NCBI GenBank assembly: GCA_014304965.1
Contig: JACRTZ010000270.1
Span: forward strand, 1-5,083
Direction of reading: 5' to 3'
DNA: 5,083 bases
Source: Vulcanimicrobiota bacterium
Lineage (GTDB): Bacteria > Vulcanimicrobiota > Vulcanimicrobiia > Vulcanimicrobiales > Vulcanimicrobiaceae
The notes under the pieces were generated by a model. That model saw nothing but the letters and a program-made list of their open reading frames with translations, did no database searches and had not been told where the DNA came from. A program made the translations under genes and the position numbers. This document shows positions 1-5,083 of this stretch, one piece after another; within the stretch, counting starts at the first letter, position 1, and each line of letters begins with the position of its first letter.

Positions 1-1
1 G

Positions 2-241
2 CCCTGGGCCGACGTCCGGCCGCCCGCCGCGGGCGTGACGCTCTGGCTGCCGCTGCCGCCGCGCCTGTCCACCCAGAGCGCGTTCGACGCCTGCGTGCGC
101 GAGCGCGTCCTCGTCATGCCGGCCGGCCCGTGGTATCCGACCCGCACCGGCCCGCCGGCGCTGCGTCTGGGCTTCGGCGACCGCGACGAAGCGACCGCGA
201 GCGAGGCGATCGCCCGGCTCGGCCGCGCCCTCGGGCGCTAG
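2..241 (+). CDS. PLP-dependent aminotransferase (fold type I), C-terminal fragment
   Basis: The last 79 codons of a gene that begins left of the window, ending at TAG 239-241. The translation has the layout of the C-terminal small domain of class I/II aminotransferases: a strand GVTLWLPLP (fragment residues 11-19), a helix, a strand and turn RVLVMPAGPWYP (35-46), then PALRLGFG (52-59) and a final amphipathic helix EAIARLGRALGR. In this family the arginine in the ALRLGF stretch (fragment residue 55) usually binds the substrate carboxylate. The catalytic lysine and PLP-binding region lie outside the window, so the substrate cannot be told. A MocR-type regulator with an aminotransferase-like domain would end in much the same way and cannot be excluded. 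The stop codon lies within the CTAG that flanks the downstream inserted element, so the insertion left the protein end intact. Confidence 0.72.
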   Translation, partial: PWADVRPPAAGVTLWLPLPPRLSTQSAFDACVRERVLVMPAGPWYPTRTGPPALRLGFGDRDEATASEAIARLGRALGR

Positions 242-271
242 GGAGGCTCTGAAGAAGTCCTCGCATCGGTC
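238..271 (+). repeat. Left terminal inverted repeat with flanking CTAG
   Basis: This arm pairs with 385-418 at 31 of 34 positions. The first 22 positions are perfect, including the flanking CTAG, which is itself palindromic. Mismatches fall at 260, 265 and 266. The first four bases (238-241) are the proposed target duplication and contain the stop codon of the upstream gene. Confidence 0.85.
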
Positions 272-414
272 CAAACCCTTTGGGCACGGCATTTGCGCCG
301 CATCTCATCGTCACTGCGTCGGTTACAATGCGCCTCGGCATTGCGCCCTCCTCGTTTCTCGATCTGCGGCGCAAATGCTCGTGCGACCGGCGCGACGACT
401 TCTTCAGAGCCTCC
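242..414. mobile_element. MITE-like non-autonomous element, 173 bp
   Basis: A compact non-coding element bounded by terminal inverted repeats. The first 18 bp, GGAGGCTCTGAAGAAGTC, recur exactly in inverse orientation at the right end. Over 30 bp (242-271 against 385-414) 27 positions match. Both ends are flanked by CTAG (238-241 and 415-418), which fits a 4 bp target-site duplication. CTAG-type (YTAR) targets are known for the IS5 group, but the family here is an inference. Inside are a second perfect 14 bp inverted repeat and a small central one. No transposase fits in this length, so movement would have to be driven in trans, or this is an internally deleted IS. The alternative is a fixed intergenic palindromic repeat that only resembles an insertion. 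Other copies in the genome would decide this. Confidence 0.7.
289..378. repeat. Internal 14 bp perfect inverted repeat of the element
   Basis: GCATTTGCGCCGCA at 289-302 has its exact reverse complement at 365-378, with 62 bp between. Inside that loop CAATGC (326-331) and GCATTG (338-343) form a further 6 bp pair around a 6-base loop. The element is therefore a set of three nested inverted repeats and could fold into a long cruciform or RNA hairpin if transcribed. Confidence 0.75.
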
Positions 415-418
415 CTAG
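385..418 (-). repeat. Right terminal inverted repeat with flanking CTAG
   Basis: This is the inverse partner of 238-271. It ends in CCTCC (410-414) followed by CTAG (415-418), the second copy of the proposed target duplication. Removing the element together with one CTAG would join the upstream stop codon directly to GTCGCGGG at 419 onward and restore a plausible empty site. Confidence 0.85.
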
Positions 419-426
419 GTCGCGGG

Positions 427-441
427 CCCCGCCGGGCGGGG
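427..441 (+). terminator. Possible GC hairpin downstream of the aminotransferase
   Basis: CCCCG (427-431) and CGGGG (437-441) form a 5 bp stem with a 5-base loop. No T-tract follows, so it is not a clear intrinsic terminator. Without the inserted element it would lie about 10 bases after the aminotransferase stop, which is a natural place for a transcript end. It may equally be a chance GC-rich palindrome. Confidence 0.22.
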
Positions 442-485
442 AGTAGAACCAGCCTCGTCCGCCTTGCCCTGCGCGACTCGCTTTC

Positions 486-490
486 GGAGA
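486..490 (+). promoter_or_regulatory. Ribosome binding site GGAGA of the first flotillin
   Basis: GGAGA lies five bases before ATG 496. It decides the start, because the frame is open back to 280 and offers a TTG there inside the mobile element. Only ATG 496 has both a ribosome binding site and a sensible N-terminus leading into the membrane segment. Confidence 0.7.
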
Positions 491-495
491 GCTTC

Positions 496-1743
496 ATGTC
501 CCTGTTGTCCCAGCCGCTCACGCCCATCGCAATCGCGGCGCTTTCGACCGGCGCTTTTGCGCTCGTGCTGCTCGTGTTCCGTGCGATGTGGCGCGTGCCG
601 GCGCCGAATGAAGCGCTGCTCGTCTCGGGATTGCGGTCTCGTCCGCGCAACGCAACCGGAAGTCTCGGCTTCAAAATTGCGACCGGCAGCGGCACGCTGA
701 TGCTTCCGGGTTTTTACCGGCTCCGGCGTTTGTCGCTCGAGTTGCACGAGGCGGAACTTGCGGTAGATTGCGTGACGCAGCAGGGCATCCCGCTGCGCAT
801 CAACGCAGTCGTCAGTTACAAAGTCGGCGATGACCACGGCTCGATCGCATCCGCCGCTCGCCGCTTTCTCGACCAGCAGCACTCGATGGACGCGCGCGTG
901 CAAAATCTCCTGGCGGGCCAAATTCGCGCGATCTGCGGAAGCCTTACCGTAGAAGACCTCATCCGGCAGCGTAACAAATTGACGGAGATGGTGCGCGCAT
1001 CCGCAGTCCCCGAAATGGAAACATTCGGCCTCGTCATCGATTCGCTGCAGATCGGCGAGATCGAAGATTCGACCGGCTACATCGAGCAACTCGCCCGGCC
1101 GCATGTGGTCGCCGTCGCAAAAGAAGCGCGAATCGCGCAAGCGCACGCCGACCGGCAAGCGACCGAAGTCGAGGCCGCCGCCGAAGCGATCAAAGCGCAG
1201 GCCTTGCGCGATAGCCGTCTCAAGCAGGCCGACTGTCAGGGCGACGTCGAGCGCGCCGAAGTTCGCGCCAAGCTCGCCGGCGGCATCGTCGAAGCGGACC
1301 TGCGCCGCCAGATGGCGTTGCGCGATACCGAGATCGCTCAGATCGAAACCGAGCGCGAACTCGCGGCCGCCGAAGCCAAGCGCCAGCAGATGCAACTCCA
1401 CGCGACCGCGCAAGCGTCGGCGATCCGCCAGATCGCGGAAGCCGAGGCGGCCGCCGTGCGCGTCCGCGGAAGCGCCGACGGCGAAGCGATCCGTTCGCGC
1501 GGCGAAGCGCACCGCGCGATCGACCGGCTGCCCTCGCTCGTGGATACCGCCGCCAAGGCGCTCGGGGAGATCGACAAAGTGCTCGCGCGTCAGAGCGGCC
1601 CCGGCGTGGACGACCGCTTGCGCAAGATCGTCGAGCAAGGCGTGACCGGGCTCAGGCTCGCGCGCACGCTGCTCGGCCCGAACGAACCGGCGCCCAACGG
1701 CGCTCCGCCGACGATCGAACCGGTGAGAGCGGAGTCGGTGTAA
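496..1743 (+). CDS. Flotillin/SPFH-family protein, short divergent paralogue
   Basis: A 415-residue membrane-anchored scaffold of the SPFH (band 7/flotillin) class. One hydrophobic segment (about residues 9-28) is followed by MWRVPAPNEALLVSG, the usual entry into the SPFH domain, which runs to about residue 205. It contains DCVTQQGIP (91-99), ARRFLDQQ (121-128), RAICGSLTVEDLIR (144-157) and GLVIDSLQI (178-186). An Ala/Glu-rich coiled coil follows (about 205-345), then a hydrophobic-patterned C-terminal part. Many blocks are identical to the second flotillin in this operon, so the two are paralogues. This copy is 69 residues shorter. About 41 residues of the coiled coil, including the KPADAAAYEKR-like stretch, and about 21 residues before the C-terminal helix are absent. 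The usual NID-x(3)-V-x-x-G end is weakened to EIDKVLARQSGPG. It is the first gene of a probable four-gene operon, 45 bp before the NfeD-type gene. Flotillins oligomerise at the inner face of the membrane; a mixed complex with the paralogue is an inference. Confidence 0.9.
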   Translation: MSLLSQPLTPIAIAALSTGAFALVLLVFRAMWRVPAPNEALLVSGLRSRPRNATGSLGFKIATGSGTLMLPGFYRLRRLSLELHEAELAVDCVTQQGIPLRINAVVSYKVGDDHGSIASAARRFLDQQHSMDARVQNLLAGQIRAICGSLTVEDLIRQRNKLTEMVRASAVPEMETFGLVIDSLQIGEIEDSTGYIEQLARPHVVAVAKEARIAQAHADRQATEVEAAAEAIKAQALRDSRLKQADCQGDVERAEVRAKLAGGIVEADLRRQMALRDTEIAQIETERELAAAEAKRQQMQLHATAQASAIRQIAEAEAAAVRVRGSADGEAIRSRGEAHRAIDRLPSLVDTAAKALGEIDKVLARQSGPGVDDRLRKIVEQGVTGLRLARTLLGPNEPAPNGAPPTIEPVRAESV

Positions 1744-1773
1744 CCTGACGCCGCGGCCAGGGTACGCAACCAC

Positions 1774-1778
1774 GGAGG
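1774..1778 (+). promoter_or_regulatory. Ribosome binding site GGAGG of the NfeD-type gene
   Basis: GGAGG lies ten bases before GTG 1789, a somewhat long but workable spacing. It favours GTG 1789 over the in-frame GTG at 1810, which has no comparable site. Confidence 0.6.
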
Positions 1779-1788
1779 CTTTACCGGC

Positions 1789-2001
1789 GTGAGTCCACAG
1801 GAGAGCGTCGTGGGAAAGATCTGCCGCGTAACCGGGACGATCGCTCCCGGCCGCGTCGGAGAAGTGATGATCGCCGTTCGCGGCGGTTCGGAAGCGTATC
1901 ACGCCTACGCGCAAGAGTCGGACGAAACGATCGCGCTCGGAAGCCGCGTCGTCGTCGTCGAGCATTATCCCCCGCGCACGGTGGTGGTCAGTCCGGCCTA
2001 A
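1789..2001 (+). CDS. NfeD-type OB-fold protein, soluble single domain
   Basis: A 70-residue protein that matches the C-terminal OB-fold domain of NfeD proteins: VGKICRVTG (8-16), APGRVGEVMIAVRGG (19-33), EAYHAYA (35-41) and a closing strand pair GSRVVVVEHYPPRTVVV (51-67). NfeD proteins are the standard genetic partners of flotillins and stomatins. Their OB-fold is thought to assist SPFH assembly. Longer NfeD proteins carry a serine-protease-like domain and several membrane helices before the OB-fold. Here neither is present, and the protein has no hydrophobic segment or signal peptide, so it should be cytosolic and depend on its partners for membrane contact. The GTG start at 1789 is chosen for its GGAGG. 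The gene lies between the two flotillins, 45 bp after one and 21 bp before the other. The family assignment is firm; the precise role is inferred. Confidence 0.85.
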   Translation: MSPQESVVGKICRVTGTIAPGRVGEVMIAVRGGSEAYHAYAQESDETIALGSRVVVVEHYPPRTVVVSPA

Positions 2002-2010
2002 AAAGCCGGC

Positions 2011-2017
2011 AGAGGAG
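2011..2017 (+). promoter_or_regulatory. Ribosome binding site AGAGGAG of the second flotillin
   Basis: AGAGGAG lies five bases before ATG 2023, within the 21 bp gap after the NfeD-type gene. It is the strongest Shine-Dalgarno match in the operon, suggesting that this flotillin is made efficiently. Confidence 0.7.
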
Positions 2018-2022
2018 TCATC

Positions 2023-3477
2023 ATGGTCATCGGTTCCGGTCTCGGAGTTGCCGCCATCGTGGCGGTCGCCGTCCTCGTCGTCTTCGTCGTGCTGTTCCGC
2101 ATGATGTGGCGCGTCGCAGAACCCAACGAAGCGCTCATTATCTCGGGCTTCCATCACGGCTCGCCGCAGGGCGTGAGCGAAAGCCTCGGCTTCAAGATCG
2201 TCACCGGGCACGGAACCCTCGTGATTCCGGGCATTCAGGTCGTGCGCAAACTTTCGCTCGATTTGAGCGAAGCCGAGCTCGAAGTGGATTGCGTGACGCA
2301 ACAGGGTATCCCGGTGCACCTCAAGGCCGTGGTCATCTATAAAGTAGGCGACGATTACGCGTCGATCGCGAACGCCGCGCGCCGTTTTCTGGATCAGCAA
2401 GACAAAATGGACATGCGGATCCGAAACGTCTTCGCCGGTCACTTGCGCGCGATTTGCGGAAGCCTCACGGTCGAAGACTTGATTCGCGAGCGCGACAAAT
2501 TGACCGAGGCAACCCGCTCCGCGTCCGGCACCGAAATGGTGAAATTGGGCCTGGTGATCGACTCGCTCCAGATTCAAGAGATCGACGATCCGACCGGCTA
2601 CATCCAAAACCTCGCCCGGCCGCACGCGGTCGAGGTCGTCAAGTTCGCGCGGATCGCACAGGCGACGGCCGACCGCGAAGCGACCACGACCGAGCAGCAG
2701 TCTGAAGCGATGAAAGCCGAAGCAGTCCGCGCGAGCAAGATCAAGCAGGCCGAATATCAGGCGGACGTCGATCGCGCGTCGGCCATCGCGAAGATGGCAG
2801 GCCCGCTTTCCGAAGCGACGGCGCGTCAGCAAGTCGTCGTCGAAGAGACGAAGGTCGCACAGCTCGAAGCGGAGCGAAAAGAGCAAGAACTGCAGGCCAC
2901 CGTCCGCAAGCCCGCCGACGCCGCCGCCTACGAGAAGCGAACGGTCGCCGACGCCCAGCGCGACGCCGACATCGCCGGCGCCCAGGCCCGCGCCCGGCAA
3001 GTGGAACTGCAAGCGGAAGCCGACGCGAAACGCATCCAGCTCAATGCGACGGCGCAGGCGTCGTCAACCCGGCAAATCGGCGAAGCCGAAGCCAGTGCCA
3101 CACAAGCCAAGGGCGTCGCCGAAGGCGAAGCGATCAAAGCCAAACTGATGGCCGAGGCCCAAGCGATTCGCGCGCGTGCCGAAGCGCTCGCAACGAATCA
3201 AGATGCGGTTATCGGACAGCAGTTGGCAGAACGCTGGCCGCAGATCGTCGAGGCCGCGTCCAAGGCCTTCAGCAACATCGATCAGATGATCGTCCTCAAC
3301 GGCGCCGACGGCATCACCGAAATCCTCGGCAAGGTGATGGCGCAGGGAGCGACCGGACTCAAGCTCGCGCGCACGTTGTTGCAGCGCGAAACGGTGACGC
3401 CCGACGCGCCGAAGGTGGCCAACGGCATCGCACCCGCCGCTGCGCCGGAACTGACGTCGCCGAAAGGCCGCGCGTGA
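2023..3477 (+). CDS. Flotillin family protein
   Basis: A 484-residue protein of normal bacterial flotillin length. A hydrophobic segment at about residues 6-25 anchors it. MMWRVAEPNEALIISG (27-42) opens the SPFH domain, which continues through DCVTQQGIP (89-97), ARRFLDQQ (119-126), RAICGSLTVEDLIR (142-155) and GLVIDSLQI (176-184). The flotillin domain proper is a long coiled coil rich in Ala-Glu repeats (about 205-395), including VRKPADAAAYEKR (294-306) and QLNATAQAS (339-347). It ends in WPQIVEAASKAFSNIDQMIVLNG (405-427), the pattern common at flotillin C-termini, then a glycine-rich helix and a Pro/Ala tail. Flotillins form membrane microdomain scaffolds that affect fluidity and the assembly of membrane complexes. 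The stop codon overlaps the start of the PspA gene by 4 bp, so the two products are probably made together. The protein shares its architecture and many identical blocks with the upstream shorter paralogue. Confidence 0.95.
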   Translation: MVIGSGLGVAAIVAVAVLVVFVVLFRMMWRVAEPNEALIISGFHHGSPQGVSESLGFKIVTGHGTLVIPGIQVVRKLSLDLSEAELEVDCVTQQGIPVHLKAVVIYKVGDDYASIANAARRFLDQQDKMDMRIRNVFAGHLRAICGSLTVEDLIRERDKLTEATRSASGTEMVKLGLVIDSLQIQEIDDPTGYIQNLARPHAVEVVKFARIAQATADREATTTEQQSEAMKAEAVRASKIKQAEYQADVDRASAIAKMAGPLSEATARQQVVVEETKVAQLEAERKEQELQATVRKPADAAAYEKRTVADAQRDADIAGAQARARQVELQAEADAKRIQLNATAQASSTRQIGEAEASATQAKGVAEGEAIKAKLMAEAQAIRARAEALATNQDAVIGQQLAERWPQIVEAASKAFSNIDQMIVLNGADGITEILGKVMAQGATGLKLARTLLQRETVTPDAPKVANGIAPAAAPELTSPKGRA

Positions 3478-4163
3478 ACCGCAATAATCTCTTCGCGCGG
3501 CTGTTCTCGTTCCTGAACGTGCGCGGTCACGCGACCTTGGATCGCTTAGAAGACCCGAACGAAACGTTGGAGGTCGCTTACCAGCGCGAAGTCGAGGCCC
3601 TGCAAGAAGTGCGGCGCGGCGTGACCGACGTGCTGACCGCCGAGAAACGGCTCGAGCTGGAAACCAATGCCCTGCGCTCGGCGGCCGCGCGGCATCGCAC
3701 CGTCGCCGAAGCGGCGGTTCGCGCCGGCGACGACGAGAAGGCGCGGCTCGCGCTCGGACGCGAGGCGTTCGTCGAAATGCAGACCGAGCGTTTGGGCGAG
3801 CAAATCGCCGACGTGCGGCTGCAGCGGGTCGCACTCGAAAGCAATGCTGAGAAATTGCGGATGCGCGTCGAATTGTTTCGCACGGAGAAGCTGGCGATGG
3901 GCGCACGCTACGCCGCCTCGAAGGCGACGGCCAAAGCGAGCGAAACCCTGGGTGGACTTTCGAGCAACGCGCAGGACGTCGCGCGCATGGTCGACCGCGC
4001 GCGGGAAAAGACACTGGCAACGCAGGCCCGCGCCGAGGCGCTGACCGAGCTTGCCGATCGCGAAAGTCTGCCCGAAGGCGTCGAACGGCCCGACGCCGGG
4101 CGCATCGAGGCGCAGCTCGCCGCGCTGAAGGCATCGGCGCAAACCGCGCTGCCCCCGTCTTGA
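3474..4163 (+). CDS. pspA: PspA/IM30 family membrane-maintenance protein
   Basis: A 229-residue, almost wholly helical protein close to the usual PspA length. It opens with a short amphipathic helix, MNRNNLFARLFSFLN (1-15), then LDRLEDPNETLEVAYQREVEAL (22-43). The latter matches the family's conserved Asp-Pro junction between the membrane-binding first helix and the long coiled-coil hairpin. A charged coiled coil fills about 30-150, followed by further helices and a short Ala/Pro tail. There is no membrane segment or signal peptide. PspA and Vipp1/IM30 belong to the ESCRT-III superfamily and polymerise on damaged or stressed inner membrane to limit proton leakage. The GTG start at 3474 overlaps the flotillin stop (GTGA), and no strong Shine-Dalgarno is visible, so translation probably depends on termination of the flotillin. 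No PspF, PspB or PspC homologue is in the window, so regulation as in enterobacteria is not indicated. Confidence 0.88.
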   Translation: MNRNNLFARLFSFLNVRGHATLDRLEDPNETLEVAYQREVEALQEVRRGVTDVLTAEKRLELETNALRSAAARHRTVAEAAVRAGDDEKARLALGREAFVEMQTERLGEQIADVRLQRVALESNAEKLRMRVELFRTEKLAMGARYAASKATAKASETLGGLSSNAQDVARMVDRAREKTLATQARAEALTELADRESLPEGVERPDAGRIEAQLAALKASAQTALPPS

Positions 4164-4177
4164 GCCCGAGCGATTTC

Positions 4178-4219
4178 CTTAGGCATTCCGACCAGGAAGG
4201 GCATCGGGTACGCCCTAAG
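4178..4219. repeat. Nested small inverted repeats in the gap after the PspA gene
   Basis: CTTAGG (4178-4183) pairs with CCTAAG (4214-4219). Between them TTCC (4186-4189) pairs with GGAA (4195-4198), and GGGC (4199-4202) can pair with GCCC (4212-4215) as an alternative that competes with the outer stem. No T-tract follows, so this is not a standard intrinsic terminator. It could be an operator, a structured leader of the downstream gene, or a processed 3' end of the operon. The stems are short enough that chance is possible. Confidence 0.3.
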
Positions 4220-4231
4220 CGTCCGCTTCTG

Positions 4232-5083
4232 ATGCGAGTTACGACCCTCTTTCTTGCGTGCGCACTGCTGCTGCTTGCTGCGAGCAGTGCGACGCGCGGC
4301 GCGGCCCCGACGCCGGTAAGTTTTGAAGCGCCGGCCGGGCAACTGCAAGCCGGGCCGCTTTCGCAGGCCGATTCGTATCAGCAAGTCCTACCGTCGGGGC
4401 GAATTCTTAAGCCGAGCGGCACGAGCGTCGTCGTCGGGATGAATGCGCTCGGTTTCGCGCTCTCGCCCGACGGCAAATACGCAATCGTCTCGAACGACGA
4501 CGAACGTCAGCGCGCGACCGTGAGCGCGCTCGACGGAAAATCCACCGGCGGCTACACGCTGGCCGTGGTGGACACGCGTAGCATGACCGTCGTGGATCGC
4601 TACACGAACAAGGACGAACGATTCTTCATGGGGATCGTGGCGATGCGCGACCCCGCGAACTCCGCGAATACGCTCGTCCTGGCATCCGGCGGTCCGACGA
4701 ACACGGTCTACGCGTTTGATTTGGATGCGGCCGGCCACTTGACGGCCGACGCGCAGCACGCGATCGTGATGCCGACGCCGAGCGACGAGCACTTTGCCAA
4801 CAAGGGACACGCGTTCCCGAGCACGATCGTGCTCGCACCAAGCCACGCGCACGCCTACGTCGTCAACAACCTTTCGAACGATGTCGCTTCGATCGACACG
4901 CGCACGCGTACGCTCGTGGGCTCGCCGGTCGGCGTCGGGTTCTTTCCGCTGGGCGCCGCCTTTACGAAGTTCGGCTTGCTCGTCGCAAACGAAGGCTTGC
5001 TGAACTACGGCGTGCTCGCGTCCCCCGCCGGCGCGCCGCCCTTCGCCGCGCCGAACGAAGACCTCATGCGCGCATCCTCGCTC
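4232..5083 (+). CDS. Exported YncE-like beta-propeller protein, N-terminal part
   Basis: The first 284 codons of a gene that continues past the right edge without a stop. Residues 1-24 form a Sec-type signal peptide: a short start with one Arg, a Leu/Ala-rich core (TLFLACALLLLAASSA) and possible cleavage near SSA or RGA. The mature part reads as propeller blades. LPSGRILKPSG (53-63) leads into FALSPDGKYAIVSND (75-89) and AVVDTRSMTVVDRY (111-124). A later blade has STIVLAPSHAHAYVVNNLSNDVASID (197-222). The ALSPDG-x-Y-x(3)-N pattern and the xVDTxxxxVV pattern are typical of YVTN/YncE-type propellers. The opening resembles bifunctional proteins in which a YncE-type propeller precedes an alkaline-phosphatase-like phosphoesterase domain, but that second domain would lie outside the window. 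ATG 4232 is chosen because it starts the signal peptide directly. No good ribosome binding site lies close before it; GGAAGG at 4195-4200 is too far. A functional link to the operon is not shown. Confidence 0.78.
   Translation, partial: MRVTTLFLACALLLLAASSATRGAAPTPVSFEAPAGQLQAGPLSQADSYQQVLPSGRILKPSGTSVVVGMNALGFALSPDGKYAIVSNDDERQRATVSALDGKSTGGYTLAVVDTRSMTVVDRYTNKDERFFMGIVAMRDPANSANTLVLASGGPTNTVYAFDLDAAGHLTADAQHAIVMPTPSDEHFANKGHAFPSTIVLAPSHAHAYVVNNLSNDVASIDTRTRTLVGSPVGVGFFPLGAAFTKFGLLVANEGLLNYGVLASPAGAPPFAAPNEDLMRASSL

Noticed and set aside
324..329. TACAAT as a possible -10 promoter box inside the element
   Set aside because: No acceptable -35 hexamer lies 16-18 bases upstream, and the bases are also part of the central inverted repeat, so a promoter cannot be supported from sequence alone.
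280..495. N-terminal extension of the first flotillin from TTG 280
   Set aside because: The frame is open but runs through the mobile element and encodes an Arg/Ser-rich stretch unlike flotillins. ATG 496 has a ribosome binding site and leads straight into the membrane segment seen in the paralogue.
114..695. A 193-codon minus-strand frame over the aminotransferase end, the element and the flotillin start
   Set aside because: It is Arg-rich, with no recognisable domain, and overlaps two real genes in antisense. Only its short part inside the element (from ATG at 341) might be a transposase relic.
415..3012. An 865-codon open frame on the minus strand across both flotillins
   Set aside because: It lies antisense to well-recognised genes in GC-rich DNA, where the opposite strand often lacks stops. 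Its translation is low-complexity and Arg/Asp-rich, with two similar halves that mirror the two flotillin paralogues.
3064..4134. A 356-codon minus-strand frame antisense to the flotillin end and the PspA gene
   Set aside because: The product is a run of Arg, Ala, Pro and Ser without domain pattern, as expected for the opposite strand of GC-rich coding DNA.

Overview
This is a 5.1 kb, GC-rich chromosomal window from a bacterium. It holds four complete and two partial genes, all on the + strand, with short gaps and good Shine-Dalgarno sequences. Nothing in it identifies the species. High GC, two flotillins, a PspA homologue and an exported YncE-type propeller would suit an environmental lineage such as Eremiobacterota/Vulcanimicrobiota or a similar soil phylum, but that is a weak inference.

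Layout. (1) Positions 2-241 are the last 79 codons of a fold-type I PLP-dependent aminotransferase (or an aminotransferase-like MocR regulator) that enters from the left. (2) Positions 242-414 are a 173 bp non-coding element with about 30 bp terminal inverted repeats. It is flanked by the direct repeat CTAG, and the left copy supplies the aminotransferase stop codon. It looks like a MITE or a deletion remnant of an insertion sequence. (3) Positions 496-4163 are a compact probable operon of four genes. The order is a short divergent flotillin/SPFH protein (415 aa), a stand-alone NfeD-type OB-fold protein (70 aa), a canonical-looking flotillin (484 aa) and a PspA/IM30-family protein (229 aa). 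The last two overlap by 4 bp (GTGA). (4) Positions 4164-4231 are a 68 bp gap with nested small inverted repeats. (5) Positions 4232-5083 are the first 284 codons of a secreted YncE-like beta-propeller protein that runs off the right edge.

How the genes may work together. Flotillins are membrane-anchored SPFH scaffolds that organise membrane microdomains. NfeD OB-fold domains are their usual genetic partners, and PspA/IM30 proteins coat and repair stressed inner membrane. Having all of them in one tight operon points to a membrane-maintenance or envelope-stress module at the cytoplasmic face. The two flotillins are clearly paralogues, so the module may build a mixed flotillin assembly. The downstream propeller gene is separated by a structured gap and may be an independent unit.

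The most notable points are the MITE-like insertion exactly at a stop codon, the asymmetric flotillin pair around a soluble NfeD domain, and the flotillin-PspA coupling. No rRNA, tRNA or CRISPR array is visible.
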